From positions 1 to 64,000 of the forward strand of contig DASVDQ010000109.1 of assembly GCA_036381035.1 (NCBI GenBank): DNA of 64,000 nucleotides. Direction: 5' to 3'. The DNA comes from Trueperaceae bacterium. GTDB taxonomy: Bacteria; Deinococcota; Deinococci; Deinococcales; Trueperaceae. This document shows, piece after piece, positions 48,235 to 59,875 of the stretch. The position numbers and the translations under genes were made by a program. The stretch's first letter is position 1. Each line of letters opens with the position of its first letter. Below the pieces are notes generated by a model. It searched no databases, was not told where the DNA came from, and worked only from the letters and a program-made list of their open reading frames with translations.

Positions 48235-48835
48235 GCGCGTTCCAGCCCGTCGTCCGCGTCGTCGGCAGGGCCGTGGCGGTGCCGGGGAACGACATCGACA
48301 CCGACCGCATCATCCCCGCCCGGTACCTCAAGAGCGTCACCTTCGACGACCTCGGCGCGGCGCTGTTCGTCGACGAGCGCTTCGCGCCGGACGGCACGCC
48401 GAAGGGCCATCCGCTCGACGACCCGGCGCGCGCCGGCGCCACCGTTCTCGTCAGCGGCGCGAACTTCGGCTGCGGCTCGAGCCGCGAGCACGCCCCGCAG
48501 GCCATCTACCGCGCCGGCTTCAGGGCGGTGGTGGCCGGGAGCTTCGCCGAGATCTTCTTCGGCAACGCCACGGGCATCGGCCTGGCCTGCGTGCGCCTGG
48601 CGGAGGGCGACCTCTCCGACCTCACGCGCCGCGTGCAGGAGGACCCGGCGCTGGCTGTCACCGTCGACCTCGCGGCCATGCGGGTGGAGGCCGGCGGGCG
48701 AGGTTACGCTGCCGCCATGCCGGACAGCGCCAGGAACGCACTGCTGACGGGCACCTACGACCCCCTCGCCGAGCTCCTCGAGGGCCTTCCCGACGTGCGG
48801 CGGACGGCCGCCTCCCTCGGGCACGAGGTGCGCCG

Positions 48836-48839
<4 letters not shown>
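48231..48839 (+). CDS. leuD: 3-isopropylmalate dehydratase small subunit
   Basis: The swivelling-domain partner of LeuC, 202 residues. It shows [16 protein letters not shown], the catalytic serine loop [16 protein letters not shown] and [14 protein letters not shown]. The GTG start overlaps the leuC stop. The C-terminal codons GAGGTGCGCCGG-TGA are the source of the small duplications that follow. Confidence 0.97.
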
Positions 48840-51678
<2,839 letters not shown>

Positions 51679-51701
51679 CGCCCGGTGATGGGCAGGTCGC
51701 C

Positions 51702-52454
51702 TTGAGGGTCACCATCTACAACGAGTTCCTCCACGAGGTGGAGGTCGAGAGCGTCCGCCGCCTCTACCCCGACGGGATCCACGCCGCCCTCGCCGCCGCC
51801 GTGCGCGAGCACGTGCCGGCGGCCGAGGTGCGCACCGCCACCCTGCGCGAGCCGGAGCACGGCCTGTCGCAGGAGGTCGTGGACGCCACCGACGTCATGC
51901 TGTGGTGGGGCCACAAGGCCCACGGCGAGGTCTCCGACGCCGTCGCCGAGCGCGTGCAGCGGGCGGTCCTCGCCGGCATGGGCCTCGTCGTCCTGCACTC
52001 CGGTCACCTCTCGAAGCCGTTCCTCCGCCTGCTCGGCACGCACGGTTCGCTGAGGTGGCGGGAGGCCGACGAGAAGGAGCGCCTGTGGAGCCTGCAGCCC
52101 GGCCACCCGCTGCTCGCGGGCGTACCCGACCACTTCGAGATCGAGCCGGAGGAGATGTACGGGGAGCGCTTCGACGTCCCGGACCCCGACGAGCTGCTGA
52201 TGATCTCGTGGTTCCAGGGTGGCGAGGTGTTCCGCAGCCTCATGACGTGGCGGCGCGGACACGGACGCGTCGTCTACTTCCGTCCGGGGCACGAGACCTA
52301 CCCCACCTACCACCACCCCGTCGTGAGGCGCATCGTGGCGAACGCCGCCCTGTACGCCGCCGCGCGGCTCAGGCGCGACGACTCCGCCTGCCCGAACACG
52401 GCGGCCTTCGAGCCCGTCCCGAACCCCGGGAAGGAGCACGTCCTCAAGCCGTGA
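51702..52454 (+). CDS. ThuA-like protein
   Basis: A ThuA/trehalose-utilisation family protein with a class I glutamine-amidotransferase-like fold, 250 residues. It has VTIYNEFLHEVE, ATDVMLWWGHKAHGEVSD, GLVVLHSGHLSKPFLRLLG, EPEEMYGERFDVPDPDE and GRVVYFRPGHETYPTYHHP. The start TTG 51702 is weakly supported by GGCAGG. ThuA proteins often pair with Gfo/Idh/MocA oxidoreductases in sugar oxidation, and such a gene follows with a four-base overlap. Substrate unknown. Confidence 0.88.
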   Translation: MRVTIYNEFLHEVEVESVRRLYPDGIHAALAAAVREHVPAAEVRTATLREPEHGLSQEVVDATDVMLWWGHKAHGEVSDAVAERVQRAVLAGMGLVVLHSGHLSKPFLRLLGTHGSLRWREADEKERLWSLQPGHPLLAGVPDHFEIEPEEMYGERFDVPDPDELLMISWFQGGEVFRSLMTWRRGHGRVVYFRPGHETYPTYHHPVVRRIVANAALYAAARLRRDDSACPNTAAFEPVPNPGKEHVLKP

Positions 52455-53512
52455 GGCCCGTCGCCGACCCGTTGCGCGTAGCGATAATCGGCACCGGCAG
52501 CATCTCGCAGGCGCACTTCGACGGGTACCGCGCCGCTGGCGCCAACGTCGTCGCCCTCTGCGACGTCAACCCGGTCCAGCTCGCCGCCCGCGCCAGCGCC
52601 TGGGGCGTCGACAGGACCTACGCCGACTTCGAGGAGCTGTTCGCCGCCGGCGGCATCGACGCCGTGTCGATCGCCGCGCCCACGGCCGTGCACCACCCCG
52701 CCACGCTGGCCGCGGCCAGGTCCGGGGTCCACGTCCTCGTCGAGAAGCCCATCGCCCTCGACCTCGCGCTGGCCGACGAGATGATCGCCGCCTGCCGCGA
52801 CGCCGGCGTGATCCTCTTCGTCAACCACCAGCTCAGGTCCTCCGGCCCGGCGCGCAAGGCCAAGGAGCTGCTCCTCGCCGGCGCCATCGGGCGCGTGACC
52901 CACCTGCGCCTGCGGCAGGCGCACGACTGGGGCGGGCTCGGAGTGCGCCCGTCGTTCGCCACCAGGGCCAGCTCGGGCGGCGGCACGCTCCTCGACAACG
53001 GCTGCCACCTCGCCGACCTGGCGCGCTTCTTCGGCGGGCGCGTCCGCGAGGTGTTCGCCCGCACCGCCACCCTCGCCTACGACATCGAGGTCGAGGACAC
53101 GGCGAACGTCTCGCTGGAGTTCGCCGACGGCGCCATCGGCACGATCGAGACGGCGTGGACCGCCACCGGCTGGGAGGAGGGGTTCTGGATCTACGGCACG
53201 AAGGGCGCGCTGGAGAGCACGAACCGCTTCGGCCCGCCCTGGCTGCGGCACTACCACCGGTCGATGCCCGGCGGCACCTGGGACGAGACCGACCTCACGA
53301 CCTACACGTTCGGCGGCTACAAGCCGCACACGGCGCACGTCATCGCCTTCGTGCAGGCCGTCCGCGGCGAGGGGCCGGTCGTGTGCTCCGGCGAGGACGG
53401 GCGCGAGGCCGTGCGCCTGATCCTCGCCGCCTACGCCAGCGCCGCCGACCACGCGCCGGTGCGCCTCAGGGACGCGCCCGACACCTTCGAGGAGGCGGTG
53501 ACGGCGTCGTGA
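52451..53512 (+). CDS. Gfo/Idh/MocA family oxidoreductase
   Basis: An NAD(P)-dependent sugar or polyol dehydrogenase, 353 residues. It has the Rossmann start LRVAIIGTGSISQAHFDGY, VVALCDVNP, the EKPIALDLALADEM motif with the catalytic Lys, and GGGTLLDNGCHLADLARFFGG in the C-terminal domain. The GTG start overlaps the thuA-like stop, indicating joint function with that protein. Specific substrate not predictable. Confidence 0.9.
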   Translation: MRPVADPLRVAIIGTGSISQAHFDGYRAAGANVVALCDVNPVQLAARASAWGVDRTYADFEELFAAGGIDAVSIAAPTAVHHPATLAAARSGVHVLVEKPIALDLALADEMIAACRDAGVILFVNHQLRSSGPARKAKELLLAGAIGRVTHLRLRQAHDWGGLGVRPSFATRASSGGGTLLDNGCHLADLARFFGGRVREVFARTATLAYDIEVEDTANVSLEFADGAIGTIETAWTATGWEEGFWIYGTKGALESTNRFGPPWLRHYHRSMPGGTWDETDLTTYTFGGYKPHTAHVIAFVQAVRGEGPVVCSGEDGREAVRLILAAYASAADHAPVRLRDAPDTFEEAVTAS

Positions 53513-53898
53513 CCTTCGAGGAGTTCCGCCAGCTCGTCGCCGACCTCGTCGACGAGGTGCCAGAGCGGTTCATGCGCGGCCTGCAGGGCGTGCACGTCCT
53601 GCCGCAGGCCAAGCGCGAGGAGGGCTACGACGAGGACGTGTTCCGCATGGGCGAGTACCTCGACCCCGGTCCCGACCAGTTCCTCGGCGGCAGCGAGGGG
53701 CTGGGCCGCCACATCGCCCTCTACTACGGCTCCTTCAAGGCCATCGCCGACGCCGACCCCGACTTCGACTGGGAGGAGGAGGCGTGGGAGACGCTGACGC
53801 ACGAGCTCAGGCACCACGTCGAGTCGCTCGCCGGCGAGGACCTCCTGGTCCAGGAGGACGTCGAGGTCAGCCGCTCCTTCACCAGGCGCGACCGCTAG
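53509..53898 (+). CDS. Small zincin-like metallopeptidase family protein
   Basis: A 129-residue protein of the minimal metallopeptidase family with HExxH in THELRHHVESLAGED. It begins TFEEFRQLVADLVDEVPERF, and the segment GRHIALYYGSFKAIA is also family-like. The GTG start overlaps the previous stop, making it the last gene of the leuC-to-metallopeptidase chain. Role unknown. Confidence 0.85.
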   Translation: MTFEEFRQLVADLVDEVPERFMRGLQGVHVLPQAKREEGYDEDVFRMGEYLDPGPDQFLGGSEGLGRHIALYYGSFKAIADADPDFDWEEEAWETLTHELRHHVESLAGEDLLVQEDVEVSRSFTRRDR

Positions 53899-53968
53899 CG
53901 GCTTCCGGGCGAGCGTCGCCGGACGCGGCGCCGCGGCGGGCCCGGACGCGGCGCATCGCGGTGGACGC

Positions 53969-54994
53969 TCAGCCGGCGCGCGGCTCCGTGTCGGCGGGTC
54001 CCGTGCGCGCCGCCGCCACCCAGAGGTCGGGTCGGCGCGAGCGCAGCACCGCGGCCAGCTCCGCGGCCGCCTCGGGTCCCTCCGCGACCCCGAAGCAGGT
54101 GGGGCCGCTGCCGGCCATCAGCACGCCGCGCAGGCCCAGCGACCTGAGCTCGGCCAGCAGCTCGCGCACCTCCACGTGCGCCCGCATCACGCCGGCCTGC
54201 AGCCCGTTGCGCCAGGCCGGCTCGGCGCCGCGCGCGAGGGCCTCCAGCGCCGCCACGTGCCTGAGCCGGCCCGTGAAGCCGACGAGCGCGCCGTAGGCCT
54301 CGGCGGCCGAGACCGTGAGCTCGGGCTTGGCGAGCACGAGGTCGAGCCGTGGGGCCGCGACGGGCGTGAGCCGCTCGCCGCGTCCGCGACCCACGGCGGC
54401 GTCCGCGCCCGAGAGGAAGAACGGCACGTCGGAGCCGATCGCGAGGCCCAGCGCACCGAGGTCTGGCACGCCGGGAACGAGCCGTTCCAGGGCGCGCAGC
54501 GCGGCGGCGGCGTCGGACGAGCCCCCGCCGAGCCCGGCGGACACGGGCAGGCGCTTCGTGAGACGCAGCGCGACGCCGGGGGCCGGGGCGCCCACGCTCG
54601 CCGTCCAGGACGCTAGGTAGGCCGACGCCGCTCGGGCGACGAGGTTCCCCTCGCCCGGCGGCAGCTCGGCGACCGAGCGCTCGAACCACCCCGGGGCGCC
54701 GGGGTACGGCGCGGCGTCCACGACGAGGCTCACCTCGCCGGGCCGCTCCGGCGCCAGGGTCGCCTCGACCTCGTCCGCCAGGTCGAGGCGCGCGAAGAGG
54801 GTCTCGATCTCGTGGAAGCCGTCGCCGCGCCTGGCCAGCACGGCCAGGCCGAGGTTCACCTTGCCCGGCGCGCTCTCCGCGACCGTCGGGGACGCGCCCC
54901 CCGCGACGGTGCCCGGGCCCCTGGCGGTCGCGCCCGCGGTGCCGCCGTCGGCGCCGCCCGCCTCCTCGCCTCGCCGCGACCTACCGGCAGTCAT
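53969..54994 (-). CDS. ispE: 4-diphosphocytidyl-2-C-methyl-D-erythritol kinase
   Basis: A GHMP kinase of the MEP pathway. After an unusual Gly/Ala-rich leader of about 40 residues comes ESAPGKVNLGLAVL and DGFHEIETLF. The ATP loop is LPVSAGLGGGSSDAAAALRAL, followed by IGSDVPFFLSG, and the C-terminal GHMP motif is LMAGSGPTCFGV. ATG 54994 overlaps the ispD stop (ATGA), supporting the long N-terminus. Order ubiX-ispD-ispE, all overlapping. Confidence 0.95.
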   Translation of the reverse strand: MTAGRSRRGEEAGGADGGTAGATARGPGTVAGGASPTVAESAPGKVNLGLAVLARRGDGFHEIETLFARLDLADEVEATLAPERPGEVSLVVDAAPYPGAPGWFERSVAELPPGEGNLVARAASAYLASWTASVGAPAPGVALRLTKRLPVSAGLGGGSSDAAAALRALERLVPGVPDLGALGLAIGSDVPFFLSGADAAVGRGRGERLTPVAAPRLDLVLAKPELTVSAAEAYGALVGFTGRLRHVAALEALARGAEPAWRNGLQAGVMRAHVEVRELLAELRSLGLRGVLMAGSGPTCFGVAEGPEAAAELAAVLRSRRPDLWVAAARTGPADTEPRAG

Positions 54995-55659
54995 CGCCCC
55001 CGCGTCGCGCCGACGGCGAGCCTCGCCGCCAGCGCCTCGGCGACCAGCAGGTCCTCCGGCCGCGTCACCTTCATCAGGAGCGGACTGCCCTCGACCAGCG
55101 CCACCTGCCGCCCCAGGCGTCGGACGAGCGCGGCGTCGTCGGTGGCCGCGACGCCCGCGGCGGCCGCCGCCTCGTGGGCCGCGAGCAGCAGCGCGCGCTC
55201 GAAGCCCTGCGGCGTCTGCACGGCGCGCAGCAGCGTCCGGTCGAGCTCCTCGCCCGCCTCGGTCACGACGGTGTCGGCGACCGGCAGCGCCGCCGTGGAC
55301 GCACCGTGTCGGCGCGCCGCCGCGAGCACGCGGGCGATCACGTCGCCGGTCAGGAACGGCCGGGCGACGTCGTGCACGAGCACGTGGCGCGCCGTGGACG
55401 CCCTGACGAGCGCGCGCACCGACTCCTGGCGCGTCTCGCCGCCCTCCACGTAGACGGCGCCGGGGCGGCGGGGCCAAGCGGCCAGCGCGCCCGGCGGCAC
55501 GGCCACGACGACCTCGTCGACGTGCGGGGCCAGCGCGTCGAGGGCCAGGTCGAGGAGCGTACTGCCGGCGACCTCGACGAGCGCCTTGGGCCCGCGGCCG
55601 AGGCGCGTGCCCCGCCCGGCGGCGGCCAGGAGGGCGGCGACCCTCGCGCCCACGCTCAC
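54991..55659 (-). CDS. ispD: 2-C-methyl-D-erythritol 4-phosphate cytidylyltransferase
   Basis: Transfers CMP to MEP. The 222 residues show AALLAAAGRGTRLGRGPKALVEVAG (nucleotide loop), the GGETRQESVRALV motif, HDVARPFL, AVQTPQGFERALL, TDDAALV and the C-terminal KVTRPEDLLVAEAL. GTG start overlaps the ubiX stop (GTGA). Confidence 0.96.
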   Translation of the reverse strand: MSVGARVAALLAAAGRGTRLGRGPKALVEVAGSTLLDLALDALAPHVDEVVVAVPPGALAAWPRRPGAVYVEGGETRQESVRALVRASTARHVLVHDVARPFLTGDVIARVLAAARRHGASTAALPVADTVVTEAGEELDRTLLRAVQTPQGFERALLLAAHEAAAAAGVAATDDAALVRRLGRQVALVEGSPLLMKVTRPEDLLVAEALAARLAVGATRGR

Positions 55660-56237
55660 TCACCCCACCGCGGGACCCGCGCGTGCTCGACGCCCAGGTG
55701 GTCGAGCACGCGGGCCGTCACGCTGCCGACGAGGTCGTCCACCGACGCGGGCCGGTGGTAGAAGCCCGGCGAGGCGGGCATGACGACGGCGCCGGCCGCG
55801 TCGGCGGCCAGCATGTTCTCGAGCATCGGGCGGGAGTAGGGGGCCTCCCGCACGACGAGTACGAGCTTGCGGCGCTCCTTCAGCGCCACGTGGGCGGCGC
55901 GCGAGGTGAGGTTGTCGGTGAGGCCGTGCGCCACCTTCGCCAGCGTGCCGGCGCTGCAAGGCACGACGACCATGGCCTCGAACCTGTGGCTGCCCGAGGC
56001 GATCGGGGCGCCGCTGTCGCTGTCCTTGTGCACCTCGGAGGCCAGCGAGGTGAGGGCCTCCAGGCCGCCGTCGAGCTCCGTCGGCAGGACGCGCTTGGCG
56101 CCGGCGGTGACGACCAGGTGGATGTGGACGGCCGCGTCGCGGAGGCACCGGAGGAGGTCGACGGCGTAGGCCATGCCGCTCGCGCCGGTGACGGCCACCA
56201 CCACCTCCCTGCGCGCCGGGTCTACCCTCGCTGTCAC
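55656..56237 (-). CDS. ubiX: UbiX-type flavin prenyltransferase
   Basis: Joins dimethylallyl phosphate to FMN, making the prenyl-FMN cofactor of UbiD decarboxylases. The 193 residues show VVVAVTGASGMAYAVDLLR, ALASEVHKDSD-like cap, VVVPCSAGTLAKVAHGLTDNL, the REAPYSRPMLENMLAADAAGAVVMPASPGFYHRP core with its prenyl-site residues, and VLDHLGV. Leaderless start: TAACCT (56249-56244) six bases before GTG 56237. It heads an operon with ispDE. No ubiD lies in the window. Confidence 0.92.
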   Translation of the reverse strand: MTARVDPARREVVVAVTGASGMAYAVDLLRCLRDAAVHIHLVVTAGAKRVLPTELDGGLEALTSLASEVHKDSDSGAPIASGSHRFEAMVVVPCSAGTLAKVAHGLTDNLTSRAAHVALKERRKLVLVVREAPYSRPMLENMLAADAAGAVVMPASPGFYHRPASVDDLVGSVTARVLDHLGVEHARVPRWGE

Positions 56238-56267
56238 CAGGCCAGGTTACCGCGAGCGTGCCGGACT

Positions 56268-56273
56268 TATACT
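56268..56273 (+). promoter_or_regulatory. -10 box of the PspC-domain gene
   Basis: TATACT lies nine bases before GTG 56283. GGTTAC at 56245-56250 could be a weak -35 with a 17-base spacer. It is part of a divergent promoter pair with ubiX. Confidence 0.45.
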
Positions 56274-56282
56274 CGCCGCGCC

Positions 56283-56552
56283 GTGCAGGGCAGCGACGCA
56301 CCACGAGACGCCAACGCTCTGGACCCGCGCCGCGGGAGCCTCGAGCTGCGGCTCGCGCCGGGACACCCGCGCCTCGCGCGCGCCCGCCACGGACGTGTAC
56401 TGACCGGTCTATGCGCCGGGATCGGGGAGTTCCTCGGCTACCCCGCCGCCGCGGTGCGCGCCGTCTTCGTGGCGGCCGCGCTGCTCACGCTCGGCACCGC
56501 GGCGCTGGCCTACCTGGCCCTGAGCCTGCTGGTCCCCGCGTCGACCGACTAG
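56283..56552 (+). CDS. PspC-domain membrane protein
   Basis: An 89-residue protein with a PspC domain: RHGRVLTGLCAGIGEFLGYPAAAVRAVFVAAALL, the usual amphipathic helix plus a membrane segment, then a second hydrophobic stretch to the C-terminus. The first 35 residues are polar. PspC proteins are linked to envelope stress, but no other psp genes are seen here. Confidence 0.85.
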   Translation: MQGSDAPRDANALDPRRGSLELRLAPGHPRLARARHGRVLTGLCAGIGEFLGYPAAAVRAVFVAAALLTLGTAALAYLALSLLVPASTD

Positions 56553-56653
56553 CTCGCGAGAGCGGCGCGCCGGCGCGCGCGCCGCGCGCCTCCGGGCACG
56601 CCGACCGGTCGACCCACCCGCCTCGCCACGGGGCGAGGGCGGACGGGCCTACC

Positions 56654-58345
56654 TCACATCACCAGCCTGACGGGCGAGTCGAGGAGCTCGGCGACGCGCG
56701 CGAGCAGCCGCGCGCCCGTCTCGGCCGGCAGGTCGCCGGCCAGGGTCAGGGTGCTCCTGTAGCCGCCGCGCTGGTTGTCGTAGAGGATCCTGCCCAGGCT
56801 CAGCACGGGGAGGTCGAGGTCGAGGACGACCTCGTCGACGTCGAGGCCGCTGAGGTCGGCGACGACGAGGCCAGCCTCGTCCTCCTCGACGCCCGGTCCG
56901 GCCAGCTCGGAGACGATCTCGGCGAACGGGCGGTCGGCCGCACCGTCGACGCGCCGCAGCGACACGCCGTCGCCGAACGCGGCCAGGGCCACCTGGCCGA
57001 ACCCGCCGCCCAGCTCGGCGGCCGCCTTGGCCACGGCCCGCAGCACGAACGGCGCCGCGCCCAGCGGCTCCTCGTGGCCGAGCTCCTGCGAGACGGCGAG
57101 CTGGGCGCCGGCCAGCGCGCTGACGTCGACGTGTCGCCTGAGCGCCAGGCGCAGACGCGCCAGCGGCAGGCCCTCGAAGCCCGCCTGGGTCACGCCCGCC
57201 AGCTCGTCCGGCGTCTCGACCGCGGCGACGACCTCGCCGGGCCCGCTCTCCAGGTCCGCCGCGGCGTCCGCGGGCGCATCCGCGGCGTCCACCGGCGCGG
57301 CCTCCTCACCGACCACCGCGCCGGCGTCTCCCGCTCCCTCGGCGGCCGCGCGGTCGCCCGCGGCCCCGACGTCCTCCAGGGCATGACCATCGTCAGCCGC
57401 CCCCACCTGGCCGGCGTCCCCGCCGACCTGCGGCATGCCGCCGTCGTCCGCGTCGCCCGTCCGGCCCCCGCCCTCCGCGGGGCCCTCGCCGGTCCCCGCC
57501 GGCTCCCACGAGGGACCGGCGGACCAGGCGTCGTAAGGCGAGTCGCCGCGCTCCGCGGGCGCCTCGGCCCACGTCTCGTCGGCGGACGCCGCGGCCCCGG
57601 CCGGCGCGCCCGGCTCTTCCGGCGCGGCCCACAGGTCGGCATCGCTGCCCGCGTCCCCTCCGGAGGCGCCCTCCTCCGCCTCGCTCGAGACGGCGAAGAG
57701 GTCGACGTCGTCGCTCGTCCGGCCGACGGGCTCGCCCCAGATGTCGGAAGGGGGCGTCTCCTCCCGCGGGCTTGGCTCGCCGAGGTGGATGCCCTCGCCC
57801 CAGGCCTCCTCGGCGCCCTGTGCCGGCGCCGCGGCGGCGCCAGGCGCCGGCGCGGGCCCGAGCGCGTCGTCCCGCCCGGCGCCGTCGTCGACGGGCAGGG
57901 GCTCGTCGCCGGAGACGAGCAGGTCGTCGAGGTCGTCGGCCGCCGTGGGCGCCGCGCCCTCCCGGGGCGCGGGAGCGGGGGCGGGAGCCGGCGTCTCGGC
58001 CGCCTCCGGCTCGTCGTCGAAGAGGAAGACGTCCTCGTCGACGGCGGCCGGCTCCTCGCGCACCGCGCTGCCGATCTCGTGCCTGAGCTCGCCGAGCGTG
58101 GCGGCCTCACCGACGCCCTGCCTCACGGTGGCGATGTCCTGCTCCGGCCAGGCGTCCATGCCTTCGGGGAGCGGCTCCGGCGTGGGGTCCACGGCCTCCT
58201 CGCCCGCCATCACGCGCGCGAGGTAGTCGAGGACGTCGCGCTCCACGATCCGGCCGCCGTCACCCGAGCCCTGCAGCCGGCGCCAGTCGACGTTGTTCTG
58301 CTCCGCCAGCCGCCGCGCAAGCGGGGTGATGTCGGGCTCGCTCAC
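56654..58345 (-). CDS. E2-like protein: E3-binding domain, long acidic linker, degenerate acyltransferase domain
   Basis: A 563-residue protein. Residues 4-41 form a peripheral-subunit-binding (E3-binding) domain: ITPLARRLAEQNNVDWRRL then GDGGRIVERDVLDYL. About 45-390 is a disordered Asp/Glu/Ala/Pro/Gly linker of unusual length. Residues 393-563 resemble the 2-oxoacid dehydrogenase acyltransferase domain. At the place of the catalytic DHRxxDG the sequence is LTLAGDLPAET, so His and Asp are both gone. There is no lipoyl domain. It is therefore not a working E2; a scaffold or E3-anchoring role is inferred. GTG 58345 follows GGAGGAG, with TATACT (58409-58404) upstream. No E1 or E3 genes adjoin. 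Confidence 0.82.
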   Translation of the reverse strand: MSEPDITPLARRLAEQNNVDWRRLQGSGDGGRIVERDVLDYLARVMAGEEAVDPTPEPLPEGMDAWPEQDIATVRQGVGEAATLGELRHEIGSAVREEPAAVDEDVFLFDDEPEAAETPAPAPAPAPREGAAPTAADDLDDLLVSGDEPLPVDDGAGRDDALGPAPAPGAAAAPAQGAEEAWGEGIHLGEPSPREETPPSDIWGEPVGRTSDDVDLFAVSSEAEEGASGGDAGSDADLWAAPEEPGAPAGAAASADETWAEAPAERGDSPYDAWSAGPSWEPAGTGEGPAEGGGRTGDADDGGMPQVGGDAGQVGAADDGHALEDVGAAGDRAAAEGAGDAGAVVGEEAAPVDAADAPADAAADLESGPGEVVAAVETPDELAGVTQAGFEGLPLARLRLALRRHVDVSALAGAQLAVSQELGHEEPLGAAPFVLRAVAKAAAELGGGFGQVALAAFGDGVSLRRVDGAADRPFAEIVSELAGPGVEEDEAGLVVADLSGLDVDEVVLDLDLPVLSLGRILYDNQRGGYRSTLTLAGDLPAETGARLLARVAELLDSPVRLVM

Positions 58346-58520
58346 AGGTCTCCTCCTACGCGCGGCGGCCGTGCCCCCGCTGGTCTCATGCCTCTGTCAT
58401 GCGAGTATACCGAACCCGTCCTGCGCCCCTGACGGAGCCGGAGGCGGCGACCCGTCGCGCTCCCCCGCGCCGCACCGCGTCGCGTTCAGGACCCCGTGCC
58501 CCACCCCGACCGCGCCGCCC

Positions 58521-59828
58521 TCAGGGACGCCAGGCCTGGAAGAAGACGCCGTCGATGTACGTCTGCAGGAGCGCGTCGCCGCCGTAGACGGTCACCGTGG
58601 TCGTGGCCACCTCTCCCGGCTGCATCTGCCTGTCGAAGACGCTCCTGGTGCCGCGGTCGTCGCTGACGACCAGCTCGAGCCGGTACGGCTGCTCGAGGAG
58701 GCGGCGCACGCCCATGAACGTGGGGTCGAACGTGAAGGGGATGCTGCGGCTGCCGTCGCCCGCCTGCACCGACGGCCCGCCCCCAGCGGGGCCCTCGCCG
58801 CCGCCGGCGCCGGGACGCTGGCCGCCCGGGCCGCCCAGGACGTCGTCGCGCTGGCCGGGCAGGCCGAGGTCGGGCAGCAGCGGCGAGTCGGCGGGGCGTC
58901 CGTTCACGGTGAGCAGCACCGGGGTGCCCGGCAGGGTGTAGCCGGTGGGCTGGACCTCGACCACGCCCTCAGGCCTGGCGGGGTCGTCGACGTACGTCAC
59001 CTGCCCGACGAGGAGCTGCGCGGCGCGCAGCGCGAGCTGCGCCCGCCACTGCGGCAGGCCGACGACGTCCGGCACCTCGACGACGTTGCGCGACGAGAGC
59101 GCGTAGTTCACGGTGACGGGCGTGCTGGTCACGACCTCCGCGCCGGCGGGCGGCCACGTCGAGACGACGTCGCCCGCGCCGGTGAAGCTCACGCTGGTCG
59201 CGACCCTCTCGATCCTGTGGAAGCCGAGCTCCTCGAGCCGCTTCACGGCCTCGTCCGCGGGCAAGCCCTTGAGGTCCGGCACGACCACGCGCGGGAGGTC
59301 GCGCCCGCGGCTGACGACGAGCGACAGCTCCTCGCCGGACGCGAGCTGGGCGCCGCCCTCGGGCGCCTGGCCGATGACGGTGCCCACGGGTCGGTCGCTG
59401 GCCTCGTAGACCGTCGTCCCCAGGGGGAGGTTCAGCTCGCTCACCCGGCGCCTGGCGTCGGCCTCCAGCATGCCGGTGAGGTCGGGCACGCGCGCCGCGG
59501 CCCCCACGGCGTTCACGCCCAGGTGCACGGTGCGCCCGCGCCTGACCGTGGCCCCGGGCGCGGGGGACTGCGAGGTGACGGTGTCGGGCGCGGCGCCCGC
59601 CACCTGCTCGATGAAGGTCACGGGCTCGAGGCCCATCCGCCTGAGCACCTGCGCGGCCTCGTCGTGGCGCATGCCGACGACCTCCGGCAGGCGCACCTCG
59701 GGCACGTCGAAGTAGCCGCGGAGGTTGAGTGCCGTGACGACGAGGGCCCCCACGAGGAGCGCTCCGGCCACGGTGAGCCACGTCCAGCCCGTCCGGCGCG
59801 TGCCGATGGCGTCGGCGGCGGCAGTCAC
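58521..59828 (-). CDS. Membrane-anchored protein with four PASTA domains
   Basis: A 435-residue extracytoplasmic protein. Residues 14-36 are a membrane anchor with a short cytoplasmic N-terminus. Four PASTA repeats follow, opening at LPEVVGM, VPDLTGM, VPDLKGL and VPDVVGL (about 45-320). A Gly/Pro-rich linker and a final beta-rich domain (about 365-435, FTFDPTFMGVRRLLEQPYR onward) end the chain. No kinase domain is attached. PASTA repeats bind peptidoglycan fragments or muropeptides. Leaderless start: TAGAGT (59840-59835) six bases before GTG. Confidence 0.88.
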   Translation of the reverse strand: MTAAADAIGTRRTGWTWLTVAGALLVGALVVTALNLRGYFDVPEVRLPEVVGMRHDEAAQVLRRMGLEPVTFIEQVAGAAPDTVTSQSPAPGATVRRGRTVHLGVNAVGAAARVPDLTGMLEADARRRVSELNLPLGTTVYEASDRPVGTVIGQAPEGGAQLASGEELSLVVSRGRDLPRVVVPDLKGLPADEAVKRLEELGFHRIERVATSVSFTGAGDVVSTWPPAGAEVVTSTPVTVNYALSSRNVVEVPDVVGLPQWRAQLALRAAQLLVGQVTYVDDPARPEGVVEVQPTGYTLPGTPVLLTVNGRPADSPLLPDLGLPGQRDDVLGGPGGQRPGAGGGEGPAGGGPSVQAGDGSRSIPFTFDPTFMGVRRLLEQPYRLELVVSDDRGTRSVFDRQMQPGEVATTTVTVYGGDALLQTYIDGVFFQAWRP

Positions 59829-59863
59829 GCGCCGACTCTACCGCGACCCGCCGAAGCCGCGGG

Positions 59864-59869
59864 TAGAGT
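59864..59869 (+). promoter_or_regulatory. -10 box for a leaderless transcript
   Basis: TAGAGT lies six bases before GTG 59876. It is a near mirror of the TAGAGT serving the divergent PASTA gene, 24 bases away. Confidence 0.5.
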
Positions 59870-59875
59870 CTGGTC

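Noticed and set aside
53915-53955. A 13-bp direct repeat (CCGGACGCGGCGC) between the metallopeptidase and ispE genes
   Set aside because: Short and GC-rich, expected by chance in this composition; it could be part of a weak bidirectional terminator, but no clean stem is seen.
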